Positions 48,117-57,058 are shown, counted from the first letter of the stretch. The stretch: DNA of 64,000 bases from VXYL01 sp963666465 (GCA_963666465.1 OY762824.1:62001-126000); one strand, 5' to 3'. Numbers and translations are program-made. The notes: generated by a model from the letters alone, not told the origin.

Positions 48117-48353
48117 CCCGGATTATTCACGAATGCCCTACTGCGGACGACGATGCGCTCGCTGTGGCCGGGCCAGTTCGCGCGTCCACAGGACGCGTTC
48201 GCTCCGGCCCCCTCGGCATAGAGCGCAGCCTTGCCTTCGGGGTCCTCGCTCCGTGCCTTCTGGCACGCGTCCGTGCCTCCTGCACGCGTGCGGGCCCCCA
48301 CCTACGGCGCGCGTCTCGTCGCCCTCGCTACGCGCATCCATGAACAGTCCGGG
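48117..48353 (+). repeat. MITE-like element with IS1380-type ends
   Basis: The left end is CCCGGATTATTCACGAATG and the right end, read inward, is CCCGGACTGTTCATGGATG. Both match the ends of the IS1380-family element at 52463-54152. TTAG (48113-48116) and CTAG (48354-48357) flank it. It holds no gene, only G+C-rich small hairpins such as GCGTCC-ACA-GGACGC. It sits exactly where ispD-ispF normally lie between ftsB and truD. Confidence 0.75.
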
Positions 48354-48362
48354 CTAGAGTCG

Positions 48363-49364
48363 ATGGTCGCGAGTTGGAACGGGCAGGATCCGGCAGCCAA
48401 GTCCTTCGTTGATGTCCGGGCGGCGTGGCCACAGGCCGGCCGACCGGCCGCCACCGGCGCACTACGGCTGTCCGCGCGCGACTTCCGTGTGGACGAGGAA
48501 CTTGGTTTCGAGCCGGACGGCAGCGGTGAGCATCTCTACGTCCGGGTGCGTCGGAGCGATCGCACGACGCCGCAGACCCAGGCGACCCTCGCGCGCTGCT
48601 TCGGCGTCGCGGCGATGGATGTGGGGTATGCCGGCATGAAGGACCGCCACGCGGTCACTCGGCAGTGGTTCAGCATCCGCGCGCCCCGTTTCGCGGATGC
48701 GGTGCCCGACGACGCCCGCATCACCCTCGAAGAGCGCATCCGCCATCCCCGCAAGCTGCGCCCGGGCGACCACTGCGCCAATCGCTTCGAGATCGTCGTT
48801 GGGGGTGTGGTCGGGGACTGGGACGAGAACCTCCGCCGAGTCGCAGAGGGCGGCTTCCCCAACTATTTCGGCGAGCAGCGCTTTGGTCGCCGCGGCGCCA
48901 ATATCGACCGGGCCTGGACCTGGGTGCGGGCGGGAAGACCTGCCTGCCGGCGCTTTGTGCGCGGCCTGCACATCTCGACGCTGCGGGCACTGATCTTCAA
49001 TGATGTGCTTGGGACGCGGGTAAGGGACGGAAGTTGGCGTACCGCTCTCGATGGCGAGCCGGGCCTGGCCGCTGGCGATGGGCGCTTGCCCACTGGGCCG
49101 CTTTGGGGCCGAGGTCGTTCGCCTGCCGGCGGGGTCACCTTGCAGCGGGAGCGAGTTGTGGTCGAACGCCGCCGTCAGGTGGCCGAAGCGCTGGAGTTCA
49201 CCGGCGCGCGTCAGGCTCGTCGTGCCCTCGTCACCGTGCCCGGCGACCTTGCCTGGGAGAAAACGGGCGCCGACCTGCACCTTCGCTTCGTGCTGCCGCC
49301 TGGTGCCTATGCGACGTGCCTGCTGGCCGAAATCGTGGTGCCCGTGGACGGAGCGTCCGCGTGA
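48363..49364 (+). CDS. truD: tRNA pseudouridine(13) synthase
   Basis: TruD modifies U13 of certain tRNAs. The 333 residues start at ATG 48363, ten bases after the MITE; longer upstream reading would lie inside the MITE. The catalytic aspartate is D94 in YAGMKDRHAVTRQWFS. NYFGEQRFGRRGANI and the late VPGDLAWEKTGADLHLRFVL are family features. Its stop overlaps the pcm start (GTGA), whereas surE usually lies between them. Confidence 0.94.
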   Translation: MVASWNGQDPAAKSFVDVRAAWPQAGRPAATGALRLSARDFRVDEELGFEPDGSGEHLYVRVRRSDRTTPQTQATLARCFGVAAMDVGYAGMKDRHAVTRQWFSIRAPRFADAVPDDARITLEERIRHPRKLRPGDHCANRFEIVVGGVVGDWDENLRRVAEGGFPNYFGEQRFGRRGANIDRAWTWVRAGRPACRRFVRGLHISTLRALIFNDVLGTRVRDGSWRTALDGEPGLAAGDGRLPTGPLWGRGRSPAGGVTLQRERVVVERRRQVAEALEFTGARQARRALVTVPGDLAWEKTGADLHLRFVLPPGAYATCLLAEIVVPVDGASA

Positions 49365-50023
49365 ACATGCTCGACGTCGAGGGCGCGGGCATGACGTCGC
49401 AACGCAATCGCGACCGGCTTGCGCAGCGTCTGGCGCAGCAGGGCATCGCCGATGCGCGGGTGCTTGAAGCGATGCGCACGACGCCGCGTCACCTGTTCGT
49501 GGAGTCTGCGCTTGCGGACCGCGCCTACGAGGACATCGCACTGCCCATCGGCCACGGCCAGACCATCTCGCAGCCGTGGGTCGTGGCGGCCATGACCGAG
49601 GCCGCCATCGAGGCAGCGCCGTCCCGCGTGCTGGAAGTGGGCACCGGCTCCGGCTATCAGGCGGCGGTGTTGGCGCGGCTTGTGCGACACGTGTTCACCG
49701 TCGAGCGCATCGCCCCGTTGGTGGAACGCGCTCGCCACCGCCTGCGCAACTTGCGCATTCGCAACGTCCATGTCCGCCTGGACGACGGCAACCTGGGTTG
49801 GCGCGGGCGTGGACCGTTCGACACCGTGCTGGTCACCGCCGGTGCCGAGACCCTGCCGGAAGCGCTGCTGAAGCAGGTAGCGGAGGGCGGTCGCCTCGTC
49901 ATCCCGGTGGGCAACGGTGACGTCAAGGATCTATGCGTGCTCACCCGCGATGGCGATGGCTGGCGTCGTCGTCGCCTGAGCCGGGTGCGTTTTGTGCCGC
50001 TCCGAGAGGGGGTGCAGCGGTGA
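49361..50023 (+). CDS. pcm: Protein-L-isoaspartate O-methyltransferase
   Basis: Pcm repairs isoaspartyl residues in aged proteins with SAM. The chosen GTG at 49361 overlaps truD; ATG 49367 is equally possible. The protein is 220 residues. Motifs are PIGHGQTISQPWVVAAMTEA, the SAM loop VLEVGTGSGYQAAVLARL, and VTAGAETLPEALLKQV with GGRLVIPVG. The stop overlaps the next gene (GTGA at 50020). Confidence 0.94.
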   Translation: MNMLDVEGAGMTSQRNRDRLAQRLAQQGIADARVLEAMRTTPRHLFVESALADRAYEDIALPIGHGQTISQPWVVAAMTEAAIEAAPSRVLEVGTGSGYQAAVLARLVRHVFTVERIAPLVERARHRLRNLRIRNVHVRLDDGNLGWRGRGPFDTVLVTAGAETLPEALLKQVAEGGRLVIPVGNGDVKDLCVLTRDGDGWRRRRLSRVRFVPLREGVQR

Positions 50024-50886
50024 GCGTCGGCACTGCCGGCGTCTGCCTGCGCGGGCTGGCGATGGGCATGGCGGAGGTGGCGCCCGGGGTCTCGGGTGGC
50101 ACCATTGCCCTCGTTACCGGCATCTACGATGAACTGGTCGGGACCCTTGCCAGGCTTTCGCCACCTTCCTTCGGGATATTGCGAAACGGCTTGCCGGCGT
50201 TCTGGCGGCATCACAACCTGACGTTTCTCGTCGCCTTGGGTGCGGGCATGGCGGTGGGTCTGGTCGCCATGGCGGAGTTCCTCGTCTGGCTGCTGGCGAC
50301 TCGCCCTTCGCTAGCGTGGAGCTTCCTGTTTGGCCTGATGGTGGTGGCGACATGCGGCGTCGCATTGCAGTCGAAGCCCTCGTGGCTGCTTGCGCTTGGC
50401 GTGCCCGGCCTTGGGATTGGCGTGTTGATCGCCGCTGGCAGCGGCGTGCCGGAGGTGGAGGGGAGCGTCAGGCTGTGGGCGCTGTTCGGCGGCGGTGCGC
50501 TGGCGGCCACTGCGTGGATCGTGCCCGGCGTGTCCGGCGCGTTCGTGCTGGTGTTGCTGGGGCTGTATGCGCCCGTATTGGCGGCGGTGCATGAGCGCAA
50601 CCTGGGCGAGCTCGCGGCCCTGGCTGGCGGCATGGTGGTGGGCTTGATGCTGTCGTCGCGCCTGTTGGCACGCTTGTTGGCGACGCGACGGCCGGCGGTT
50701 CTGGGTCTCGTCACGGGGCTGATGGCAGGCTCCTTGTTGAAGCTCTGGCCGTGGCGCAGCGAGGGGGCGGCAGCGTTGCCGACGACGTCGGAACCCCTGC
50801 TGGCCATGACGATGGCCGTGGCGGCGCTGGGCGCCGTGGCGGCGTTGGCGCTCTTGGCGGTGGGCAGGAAGGCAGGGCGGCCATGA
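50020..50886 (+). CDS. DUF368 membrane protein (PopT-like polyprenyl-phosphate translocase)
   Basis: This inner-membrane protein of 288 residues has eight or more hydrophobic segments. The DUF368 repeat signatures are GMAEVAPGVSGGTIALVTG near the N-terminus and the matching AWIVPGVSGAFVLVLLGLY in the second half. Members have been shown to recycle undecaprenyl phosphate across the membrane, which fits a neighbour active in envelope growth (nlpD). It starts at GTG 50020, coupled to pcm, and overlaps the nlpD start. Its place between pcm and nlpD is not the usual order. Confidence 0.88.
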   Translation: MSVGTAGVCLRGLAMGMAEVAPGVSGGTIALVTGIYDELVGTLARLSPPSFGILRNGLPAFWRHHNLTFLVALGAGMAVGLVAMAEFLVWLLATRPSLAWSFLFGLMVVATCGVALQSKPSWLLALGVPGLGIGVLIAAGSGVPEVEGSVRLWALFGGGALAATAWIVPGVSGAFVLVLLGLYAPVLAAVHERNLGELAALAGGMVVGLMLSSRLLARLLATRRPAVLGLVTGLMAGSLLKLWPWRSEGAAALPTTSEPLLAMTMAVAALGAVAALALLAVGRKAGRP

Positions 50887-51788
50887 ACTCGGCACGGCGC
50901 CGCGGCTTGGTCGTCACGGTGGCGGCTGCAATGGCGGCACTGGCCTTGCCTGCCTGCACGCCGCACTCGCGGGCGCCCATGGCGGATCGCTCCGAGGCGC
51001 GGCCGGCGGCCAGGCCGAACACCTACACCGTGAAGAAGGGGGACTCGCTGTATGCCATCGCGTGGCGCCATCAGCTCGACTATCGGGACCTCGCCACCAT
51101 CAACAACATTCGTGATCCCTACACCATTTATCCGGGGGACGTGATCAACCTGCGGGTGACCGAAGGCGTGCGCTTTCGCGTGTCTCGAGCGCCGGCGCAG
51201 TCGCGTCAGGCAACGCCCCGCAGCCCGCAACGCGAGGCACAGGCCGCCGATGGCCACAGGCAGGGTACAGCCGCGCGAACGCCGTCGCGCAAGACGACAC
51301 CGCAGGCGATATCGCCAGCGACGAAGCCAGACAGGCCGGCCACCCGATTGCAGCCCCGCGCAACGGAGTCTGTGCCGGGGAGAGCGACGCCGGCAGCGCC
51401 ACAACCAGCACCGGCCCGCGCCGGTGCGACCCGCGGCTGGTGGCATCCCGTGGGCGTGCGGCCCACCCAAGCCTTCGGTCGCGGCAACCTCGGCCAGGAC
51501 TATGTGCTCGCCCCCGGCGCGAAGGTGTATTCGGCATCCGGCGGGGTGGTGATGTATGCCGGCCCCGGCCTTGGCGGATTTCGCCACTTGGTGATTGTCA
51601 AGGCCAGCAATCAATATCTCGCCGCCTATGGCCTCAATGTCGCCCCGGTGGTGCGCGAGGGCGAGGCGGTGCAGCCGGGGCAGGTGCTTGCGGCCATCGA
51701 CGGCGACGGCGCCCTCAGCCGTCGCTTTCATTTTGAAGTGCGGCGCGACGGGAAGCCGGTGGACCCGAAGCCGCTGATAGGCTCCTGA
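50883..51788 (+). CDS. nlpD: NlpD-like LysM/M23 lipoprotein
   Basis: This outer-membrane lipoprotein probably activates a cell-wall amidase during division. The lipobox LPAC is at 22-25. A LysM domain (NTYTVKKGDSLYAIAWRHQL) is followed by a long Ala/Pro/Arg linker and a C-terminal M23 domain. The M23 domain keeps the FHFEVRRDG segment, but the first histidine/aspartate metal motif reads GNLGQDYVLAPG and YLAAYGLN replaces the usual HxH region. It is thus a degenerate, non-catalytic LytM domain as in E. coli NlpD. No rpoS follows; fdxA does. Confidence 0.92.
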   Translation: MNSARRRGLVVTVAAAMAALALPACTPHSRAPMADRSEARPAARPNTYTVKKGDSLYAIAWRHQLDYRDLATINNIRDPYTIYPGDVINLRVTEGVRFRVSRAPAQSRQATPRSPQREAQAADGHRQGTAARTPSRKTTPQAISPATKPDRPATRLQPRATESVPGRATPAAPQPAPARAGATRGWWHPVGVRPTQAFGRGNLGQDYVLAPGAKVYSASGGVVMYAGPGLGGFRHLVIVKASNQYLAAYGLNVAPVVREGEAVQPGQVLAAIDGDGALSRRFHFEVRRDGKPVDPKPLIGS

Positions 51789-51814
51789 CGACTGTTCCCC
51801 ACCTTGGGTAGAAT
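51785..51814 (+). promoter_or_regulatory. Putative fdxA promoter
   Basis: CTGACG (51785-51790) and TAGAAT (51809-51814) are separated by 18 bp; the discriminator is GCGCGCC. The fdxA ATG lies 32 bp further. The -35 overlaps the last codons of nlpD. Confidence 0.45.
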
Positions 51815-51846
51815 GCGCGCCCTTTGGACCAGTGTCGGTTGCCTGC

Positions 51847-52170
51847 ATGACCTTTGTCGTCGGCGATAGCTGCATCAAGTGCAAGCTCACGGATTGCGTG
51901 GAAGTGTGCCCCGTGGACTGTTTCTACGAAGGGCCGAACATGCTCGTCATCCACCCGGACGAGTGCATCGACTGCGCCCTGTGCGAACCCGAATGCCCGG
52001 TGGACGCCATCCATTCGGAAGACGAAATCCCCGAAGGGCAGGAGCAGTTCCTGGAGCTCAACGCGGAACTGGCCGAGGTCTGGCCCAACATCACCGAAAA
52101 GAAACCAGCCCCGCCTGACGAAGCCGACTGGCGCAACGTGCCCGACAAGCTCCGATACCTCGAACGCTAG
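51847..52170 (+). CDS. fdxA: 7Fe ferredoxin FdxA
   Basis: This 107-residue soluble electron carrier has one [3Fe-4S] and one [4Fe-4S] cluster. Cysteines lie at 9, 12, 17, 21 and 25 and at 40, 43, 46 and 50 in CIKCKLTDCVEVCPVDC and ECIDCALCEPECP, followed by the typical long C-terminal extension. ATG 51847 gives the canonical MTFVV start; a GTG five codons upstream is less likely. It may serve the ferredoxin-dependent indolepyruvate oxidoreductase elsewhere in the window, which is inference. Confidence 0.95.
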   Translation: MTFVVGDSCIKCKLTDCVEVCPVDCFYEGPNMLVIHPDECIDCALCEPECPVDAIHSEDEIPEGQEQFLELNAELAEVWPNITEKKPAPPDEADWRNVPDKLRYLER

Positions 52171-52240
52171 CGGACGAGTCCCGAGGGGTTCCTTTGGGAA
52201 CCTCGGAATCGAGCCGATGAACCCGCTGCCCTGCGGCGCC

Positions 52241-52348
52241 AGCGCCACAAGAACCGTTGCCTTTCGGCAACGCTCTTGCCCAAAGCCGTCCCGTCACCCT
52301 GTCGGCATTCGGCCAGCTTGTGCCGTCCGAAGTCCGACAGGCTGCTAG
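52241..52348 (-). repeat. CTAG-family repeat, copy R4
   Basis: This is a 108-bp copy in reverse orientation. It shows CGTTGCC-TTTC-GGCAACG as the complement of the core hairpin and ends CCGACAGGCTGCTAG. Its terminal CTAG is shared with the next hairpin element. It lies 70 bp after fdxA. Confidence 0.85.
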
Positions 52349-52462
52349 CGCGCCCTTGCGGGCGCGTCGGCAGTTCGCTTCGCGAACTGCTTGGCCTTCG
52401 GGCTCGCATTCGCTCGCACCTTCGGCTAGGAGCCGGCGCCGTTCTACGGCGCAGGCTCCTAG
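52345..52462 (+). repeat. Multi-hairpin repeat, copy H1
   Basis: Bounded by CTAG on both sides, this holds a row of hairpins: GCGCCC-TTG-GGGCGC type, AGTTCGC-TTC-GCGAACT, and a distal stem AGGAGCC...GGCTCCT with an inner GGCGCCG/CGGCGC. A second copy (H2) lies beyond the IS1380-family element with the same first two hairpins but a different distal stem. Confidence 0.75.
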
Positions 52463-54152
52463 CCCGGATTATTCACGATTGTTCATGAGCGGATGAGACA
52501 AAAGCCCTTGGCTCTGCGAAAATGGCGTTGCCAAACAACCGGTTGACGCAGGGAAGGGCTTTTGCATGGGTGACCATGCCACCAAACAGCGTGTGTTGTT
52601 CGAGGGCCTGTCGAAGAAGGGGGTGACGGTCCAGTTCGACCAGGATCATGCCAGTTCGGACGGGGGTGCAGTTCTGCTCGAGGCCTGCGACGAGCGGCTT
52701 CGGTTGAGCGAGACGCTGGCGGGGTGCCTGTCGGACGACCGCGACCAGTCGAAGGTCGCCCATTCCCTTCGGGAGCTGTTCCGGCAGCGCCTGTTCGGCA
52801 TCGCCTGCGGCTGCGCCGACGGCAACGACGCCGCCCGGCTGGCCCACGATCCGGCGATGAAGCTGCTGACGGGACGCGACCCGGTCGCCGGCGAGTCGCT
52901 GGCGTCGCAGCCGACGCTGTCGCGGTTCGAGAACGCGGTGCGGCCGGGGGACCTGGTGCGCCTGTCCGAAGCGCTGGCGGAGACGGTGACTGCCCGCCAC
53001 GGACGGCGCAGGAAGCGGGTTCGGCGGATCGCCGTCGATCTGGATCCGACGGTCGATCCGACCCATGGCGGCCAGCAGCTGACGTTCTTCGACGGCTTCC
53101 ACGACAGCTCGTGCCATCTGCCGTTGGCCGGATTCCTGACCTTCGACGACGAGGTGGAGCAGTGTCTGTTCTGCTGCGTCCTGCGCTCCGGCAAGGCGGC
53201 CGCCAGGCACGGCTGCATCGGTGTGCTGAAGCGCCTGCTGCCCCGGTTGCGGCGGGCGTTTCCCAAGGCGCGGCTGCGGATCCGCCTGGACGGGGGTTTT
53301 TCCGGCCCGGAGCCGTTCGCGTTTTTCGAGGCGGAGCGACTGGAGTGCGTGGTGGGCATGGCGAAGAACCCGACGCTGGGTCGCCTTGCCGAACCGCCGA
53401 TGGAGGAGGTGCGTTCCGATGTCGAGGCCGGGCACACATCGGCCCGCTGCCATGGCGAGTTCGCCTGCCGAGCCAGGAGTGGCCCCGTGAGCGCCGGATC
53501 ATCGTCAAGGCCGAGGTGACCACCCATTTCGGCCGGCCAGCGAAGGACAACCCGCGGTTCCCGGTCACCAACCTGAAGACGGCGCCGAAACACGTCTGCG
53601 AGCGGGTGTGCTGCGCCCGCGGCGATGCCGAGAACCGATTGAAGGAGCTCGAGCAGGGACTGGAGATCGACTGCACCAGCTGCACGCGCTTCCTGGCCAG
53701 CCAGTTCCGCGTCCTCATGACGGCGGCCGCCTGCGTGCCGATGCAGGAACTTCGCCTGAAGGCTCGGCGGACGAGCTGTGCGCGCGCTCAGGTCGGCACC
53801 TTGCGGCTGCGCCTGCTGAAACTGGGCGCCTGGATCGAGACGTCGGTTCGGCGCATCGTCATCCACCTGCCGGTCGGCACCCCGTTCGCCGACGACTGGC
53901 GCCGCATTGCGCGCTCGATCGGCGCGGTCGCGACCTGACCCGACCCGACCGCTTCGCCAGTTTGCCGCACGGATCCGCCGGTCCGCGGCGGCGCTCGCCC
54001 CGAATCCGGCAATGCCGGCGACGAGCGCCGAAAACGCCGATCGGCCAGCAGCAGAACACCCCGACTGGCTCCCAGTCACCGCACTTCCGCCGAACGCCCC
54101 TCCGTGCGACCGCGTTTGAACCTCCACTTCCAACCTTCGTGAATAGTCCGGG
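52463..54152 (+). mobile_element. IS1380-family insertion sequence, probably inactive
   Basis: This 1690-bp element has imperfect inverted ends CCCGGATTATTCACG and CCCGGACTATTCACG (the latter read from the right). It is flanked by direct CTAG copies (52459-52462 and 54153-54156), a plausible target duplication. Its single transposase gene is frameshifted. The 200 bp after the gene hold nothing recognisable. Confidence 0.85.
52566..53938 (+). pseudogene. IS1380-family transposase, one frameshift
   Basis: The N-terminal part reads VTVQFDQDHASSDGGAVLL, then IACGCADGNDAARLAHDPAM and the first acidic motif in RRIAVDLDPTVDPTHGGQQL. The second acidic motif is RIRLDGGFSGPEPFAFFE. At about 53470 the frame breaks after ACRARS. 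A neighbouring frame carries on as WPRERRIIVKAEVTTHFG, CCARGDAENRLKELEQGL (the conserved E region) and the C-terminus. Loss of one T at AGGAGT(T)GG would explain the shift. It is likely inactive unless the frameshift is bypassed. Confidence 0.88.
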
Positions 54153-54163
54153 CTAGGGGCGTA

Positions 54164-54303
54164 GAAGTTTCGCGCTAGCGCGCCCTTGCGGGCGCGTCGG
54201 CGGTTCGCTTCGCGAACTGCCTGGCCTTTGGGCTCGCATTCGCTCGCGCCTTCGGCCAGGAGGTAAGCGCTGTTCTACGGCGCCTACCTCCTGGCGAAAC
54301 TTC
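54164..54303 (+). repeat. Multi-hairpin repeat, copy H2
   Basis: This copy is enclosed by a 9-bp inverted repeat, GAAGTTTCG (54164-54172) and CGAAACTTC (54295-54303). Inside are GCTAGCGCGCCCTTGCGGGC, a GGTTCGC-TTC-GCGAACT-type hairpin and a distal stem CAGGAGGTA...TACCTCCTG. The distal stem differs from H1 at matching positions on both sides, preserving pairing. It ends 11 bp from the tatD stop. Confidence 0.75.
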
Positions 54304-54314
54304 CAACGCGACCG

Positions 54315-55127
54315 TCAGGTCGCGCTCGGCGCCTTCGGGATCGGGAGTCCAAAGAAGCGTCGAGCATTGGCGGTGGTATATGCCGCGACCTCTTCGAAAG
54401 GCTCGTTCCGGCATTCGGCCACCTTGCGGGCGACCCAGGGCAGGAACGAGGGTTCGTTGCGGCGGTTGCGTGGTCGTGGGGACATGGTGCGCGGGAGTAG
54501 CCACGGAGCGTCGGTTTCCAGCATCAGGCGCCTGCGGGGGACGTCGGCGATCAGGCGCTGCAAGTCCAGGCCCCGGCGTTCGTCGCAGATCCAGCCGGTG
54601 ATGCCGATGTGCCAGCCGTCTTCCAGATAGCCGGCAAGGTCGTCTGCCGTGCCGGTGAAGCAATGGATCACGCAGCGGCCCAGGTCGGCCGCGAAGTCCT
54701 GCAACAAGGCCCGGGTCTCACCGGCCGAGTCCCGGTCGTGGACGAAGAGCGGCATGTTCAACTCTGCGGCAAGGGCGATCTGACGGCGGAACACGCTGCG
54801 CTGCACGTCTTGCGGCGAATGGTTGCGGTTGAAGTCGAGGCCCGCCTCGCCGATGGCCACCACGCGAGAGTCCTTCGCAAGCTCGCGGATCGCATCCTCC
54901 CAACCATCCTCCGCATTGGCAGCATCGTGCGGGTGGAGTCCGGCGGTGGCGAAGAGCGTCCTGCCATCGGCCAATGCAATCGCCTCCCGACTCGAAGCGA
55001 CGCTGCCCCCCGTGACAACGAGTTGCTCGACGCCGGCGGCGACGGCACGCTCCACGACGGCGGCTCGGTCCTTGCCGAAGTTGCGGTCGCCGAGGTTTAC
55101 GCCTATGTCGATGAGCGCGCCGGACAT
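54315..55127 (-). CDS. tatD: TatD-family metal-dependent DNase
   Basis: This 270-residue TIM-barrel hydrolase is close to E. coli TatD, a Mg-dependent 3'-5' exonuclease. It shares the atypical opening LIDIGVNLGDRNFGKDR instead of HxH. Also present are TAGLHPHDAANAED, AIGEAGLDFNRNHS, VIHCFTGTADD, ITGWICDERRGLDLQ and the late LETDAPWLLPR with the metal-binding aspartate. ATG 55127 overlaps the slt stop (ATGA), so the two are coupled. Confidence 0.94.
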   Translation of the reverse strand: MSGALIDIGVNLGDRNFGKDRAAVVERAVAAGVEQLVVTGGSVASSREAIALADGRTLFATAGLHPHDAANAEDGWEDAIRELAKDSRVVAIGEAGLDFNRNHSPQDVQRSVFRRQIALAAELNMPLFVHDRDSAGETRALLQDFAADLGRCVIHCFTGTADDLAGYLEDGWHIGITGWICDERRGLDLQRLIADVPRRRLMLETDAPWLLPRTMSPRPRNRRNEPSFLPWVARKVAECRNEPFEEVAAYTTANARRFFGLPIPKAPSAT

Positions 55128-57058
55128 CAGGGAATGACGAGCTCGTGTGCCCCAAGCATGGGCGGCGAGGCGCCTGCGCGCAAGGCATAGACATGCTGGA
55201 ACGCCAGCACACTCTTGACGTAATCGCGGGTCTCGCGAAACGGGATGCGCTCGATCCACGCTTCGGTGGGCATCCCGGACGCCTTGCGCTTCCAGCGATC
55301 GGAGCGGTGCTCGCCGGCGTTGTAGGCCGCGAATACGAGGGCGCGATGGCCGTCGTAGCGATCCATCAAGAAGGCGAGATGGTTCGAGCCGAGGCGAATG
55401 TTGACTTCAGGGTCAAACAGGTCCGCTTCGGATGGCCGGCCAGCACGGATACGGCGGGCGACGATGCGCGCCGTCGCCGGCATGAGCTGCATCAGCCCCC
55501 TCGCACCAGCGTGGGAGACGGCGCGATGGTCGAACGCACTCTCCTGCCGCGACACCGCCAACAGCATGGGCCGCGGCAGATTGGTCGTGAAGGCATGGCG
55601 GCGATAGATCTCCGGGAACGGTTGCGGGAAGCGCACGTGCAAGAGGTCGGGGAGCTTCGCCTGCCAGGCGCCAGCGATGGCCTGGTCGATCCAGCCGATC
55701 TCGTGGATGCGCTGCAGCACCAAGGCGAGCCGATCTTCGTCCAGCGACCCGGTGAGAGCGTTCCATTCGCGCCGGGCGTTCACGAGGTCGCCAACGGCAT
55801 AGAGTTCCACCAGCCGCTCCACGGCCGCGAGGTCCCTGAGCCCCTGTCCCGCGGCATCGTCGTCAATCGGCTGCTCGTTCAGCCGCGACTCGATCCCCAG
55901 TCGCTGTGCCGCCAGGAAGCCGTAATAGCTGCGCTTCTGCGCGGCCTGTTCCAGCGCCGCCCGCGCGGCCTCTGCCCCGGCCTCGGCGGCATCCGGCGCG
56001 AGATCCAACGCCAAGCGCCCCTGCCAATAGAGCCAGCGCTCGTCGCCGTGCCCCGGCAGCGTGGCGGTCCAATGCAGCGCGTCCCGCCAACGAAGGTCGC
56101 GGATTAGCTGCGTCGCCACTTCGCCGGCGTCTTCCGTCGTCACTTCCGCCGGCGTCGCCTGGATGTCGTTGCCGGCCTTTGCATTCGCCAGGGCGATGGC
56201 GCCGGTCACTCTGCGGCGCGTTGCGTCGTTGAAGTCGCGCTCGTCGCGGTAGTCGTGCCACAGCGCCCGTGTGTCCTTCGGATGCCGCCTTGCGTGTCGC
56301 ATCAGCCCGTGTGCGAGCACCTGATTGCCCTTGGCGTCGTTGGGGAACAGGTCGCCCCGGGCGACGATGGAAGGGCGTGTATGTACCTCGTGATACAGGC
56401 GGACGATATCCGCATCGTCCTTGAAGAACCGCAGGATGTAGCGGCCAAGCCCCGTCTGTTCGGCTTCGAGCGCCGCCGTCAGCCGCGCCCAGGCGGTTTC
56501 GTCGTCGATCCGGCCGGCCGCGCGCCAGGCGTCGAACAGCGGATCGCACGCCTTCGGCTGCGACACCGGCGATACCCATAGGTCGCGCACCTGATCGAGC
56601 GCCGCTTCCCGCTCGCCGCTGCGATAGAGCGCGCGCAGGTGGTAGCAACGCATGGCTGCATCGTCCACCGGCTCGTAGTGGGCGAGATATGTGCTCCAAC
56701 GGCCGCGGCGCGCCTGCACCCGCAACCAGGAGCGAAACATGCGCTCGCCGGCCGGAATGCCCTGCATGGACTCGCGCAGTTGCCCCATTTCGGCGGCGCC
56801 GATCGATCCGACCCGGCGGCTTGCCTCACGCCAGGTCAGGTACGGGGCAAGGGGGTATTCGGCCAGGCCATCGCGCAGTTTGCGGAAGTCGCCGACCCGG
56901 CCCGCCTCAAGCGCCCGCACCGCATCGGCATAGGCCATGCGCTGCTCGTAGCGGTCGGGATGCGCCGTTGCGTCAGCGGCGACGAGGGGTGCGGTCAGAA
57001 GGGTAGGCAGGCAGCAGGCTACGGCCAGTGTCGCCCGGAACGGTGCCGCCCGCGTCAC
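55127..57058 (-). CDS. slt: Soluble lytic murein transglycosylase
   Basis: Slt cleaves peptidoglycan glycan strands with 1,6-anhydro product in the periplasm. GTG 57058 overlaps the usp stop and leads into a signal peptide (RATLAVACCLPTLLTAPLVA). The 643 residues have the long alpha-helical U domain and a C-terminal lysozyme-like domain. The catalytic glutamate is E506 in VSRQESAFDHRAVSHAGARG, followed by LMQLMPATARIVAR and AAYNAGEHRSDRW. The frame is open far upstream of 57058, but that stretch overlaps usp and the tandem repeat and is not part of the protein. Confidence 0.94.
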   Translation of the reverse strand: MTRAAPFRATLAVACCLPTLLTAPLVAADATAHPDRYEQRMAYADAVRALEAGRVGDFRKLRDGLAEYPLAPYLTWREASRRVGSIGAAEMGQLRESMQGIPAGERMFRSWLRVQARRGRWSTYLAHYEPVDDAAMRCYHLRALYRSGEREAALDQVRDLWVSPVSQPKACDPLFDAWRAAGRIDDETAWARLTAALEAEQTGLGRYILRFFKDDADIVRLYHEVHTRPSIVARGDLFPNDAKGNQVLAHGLMRHARRHPKDTRALWHDYRDERDFNDATRRRVTGAIALANAKAGNDIQATPAEVTTEDAGEVATQLIRDLRWRDALHWTATLPGHGDERWLYWQGRLALDLAPDAAEAGAEAARAALEQAAQKRSYYGFLAAQRLGIESRLNEQPIDDDAAGQGLRDLAAVERLVELYAVGDLVNARREWNALTGSLDEDRLALVLQRIHEIGWIDQAIAGAWQAKLPDLLHVRFPQPFPEIYRRHAFTTNLPRPMLLAVSRQESAFDHRAVSHAGARGLMQLMPATARIVARRIRAGRPSEADLFDPEVNIRLGSNHLAFLMDRYDGHRALVFAAYNAGEHRSDRWKRKASGMPTEAWIERIPFRETRDYVKSVLAFQHVYALRAGASPPMLGAHELVIP

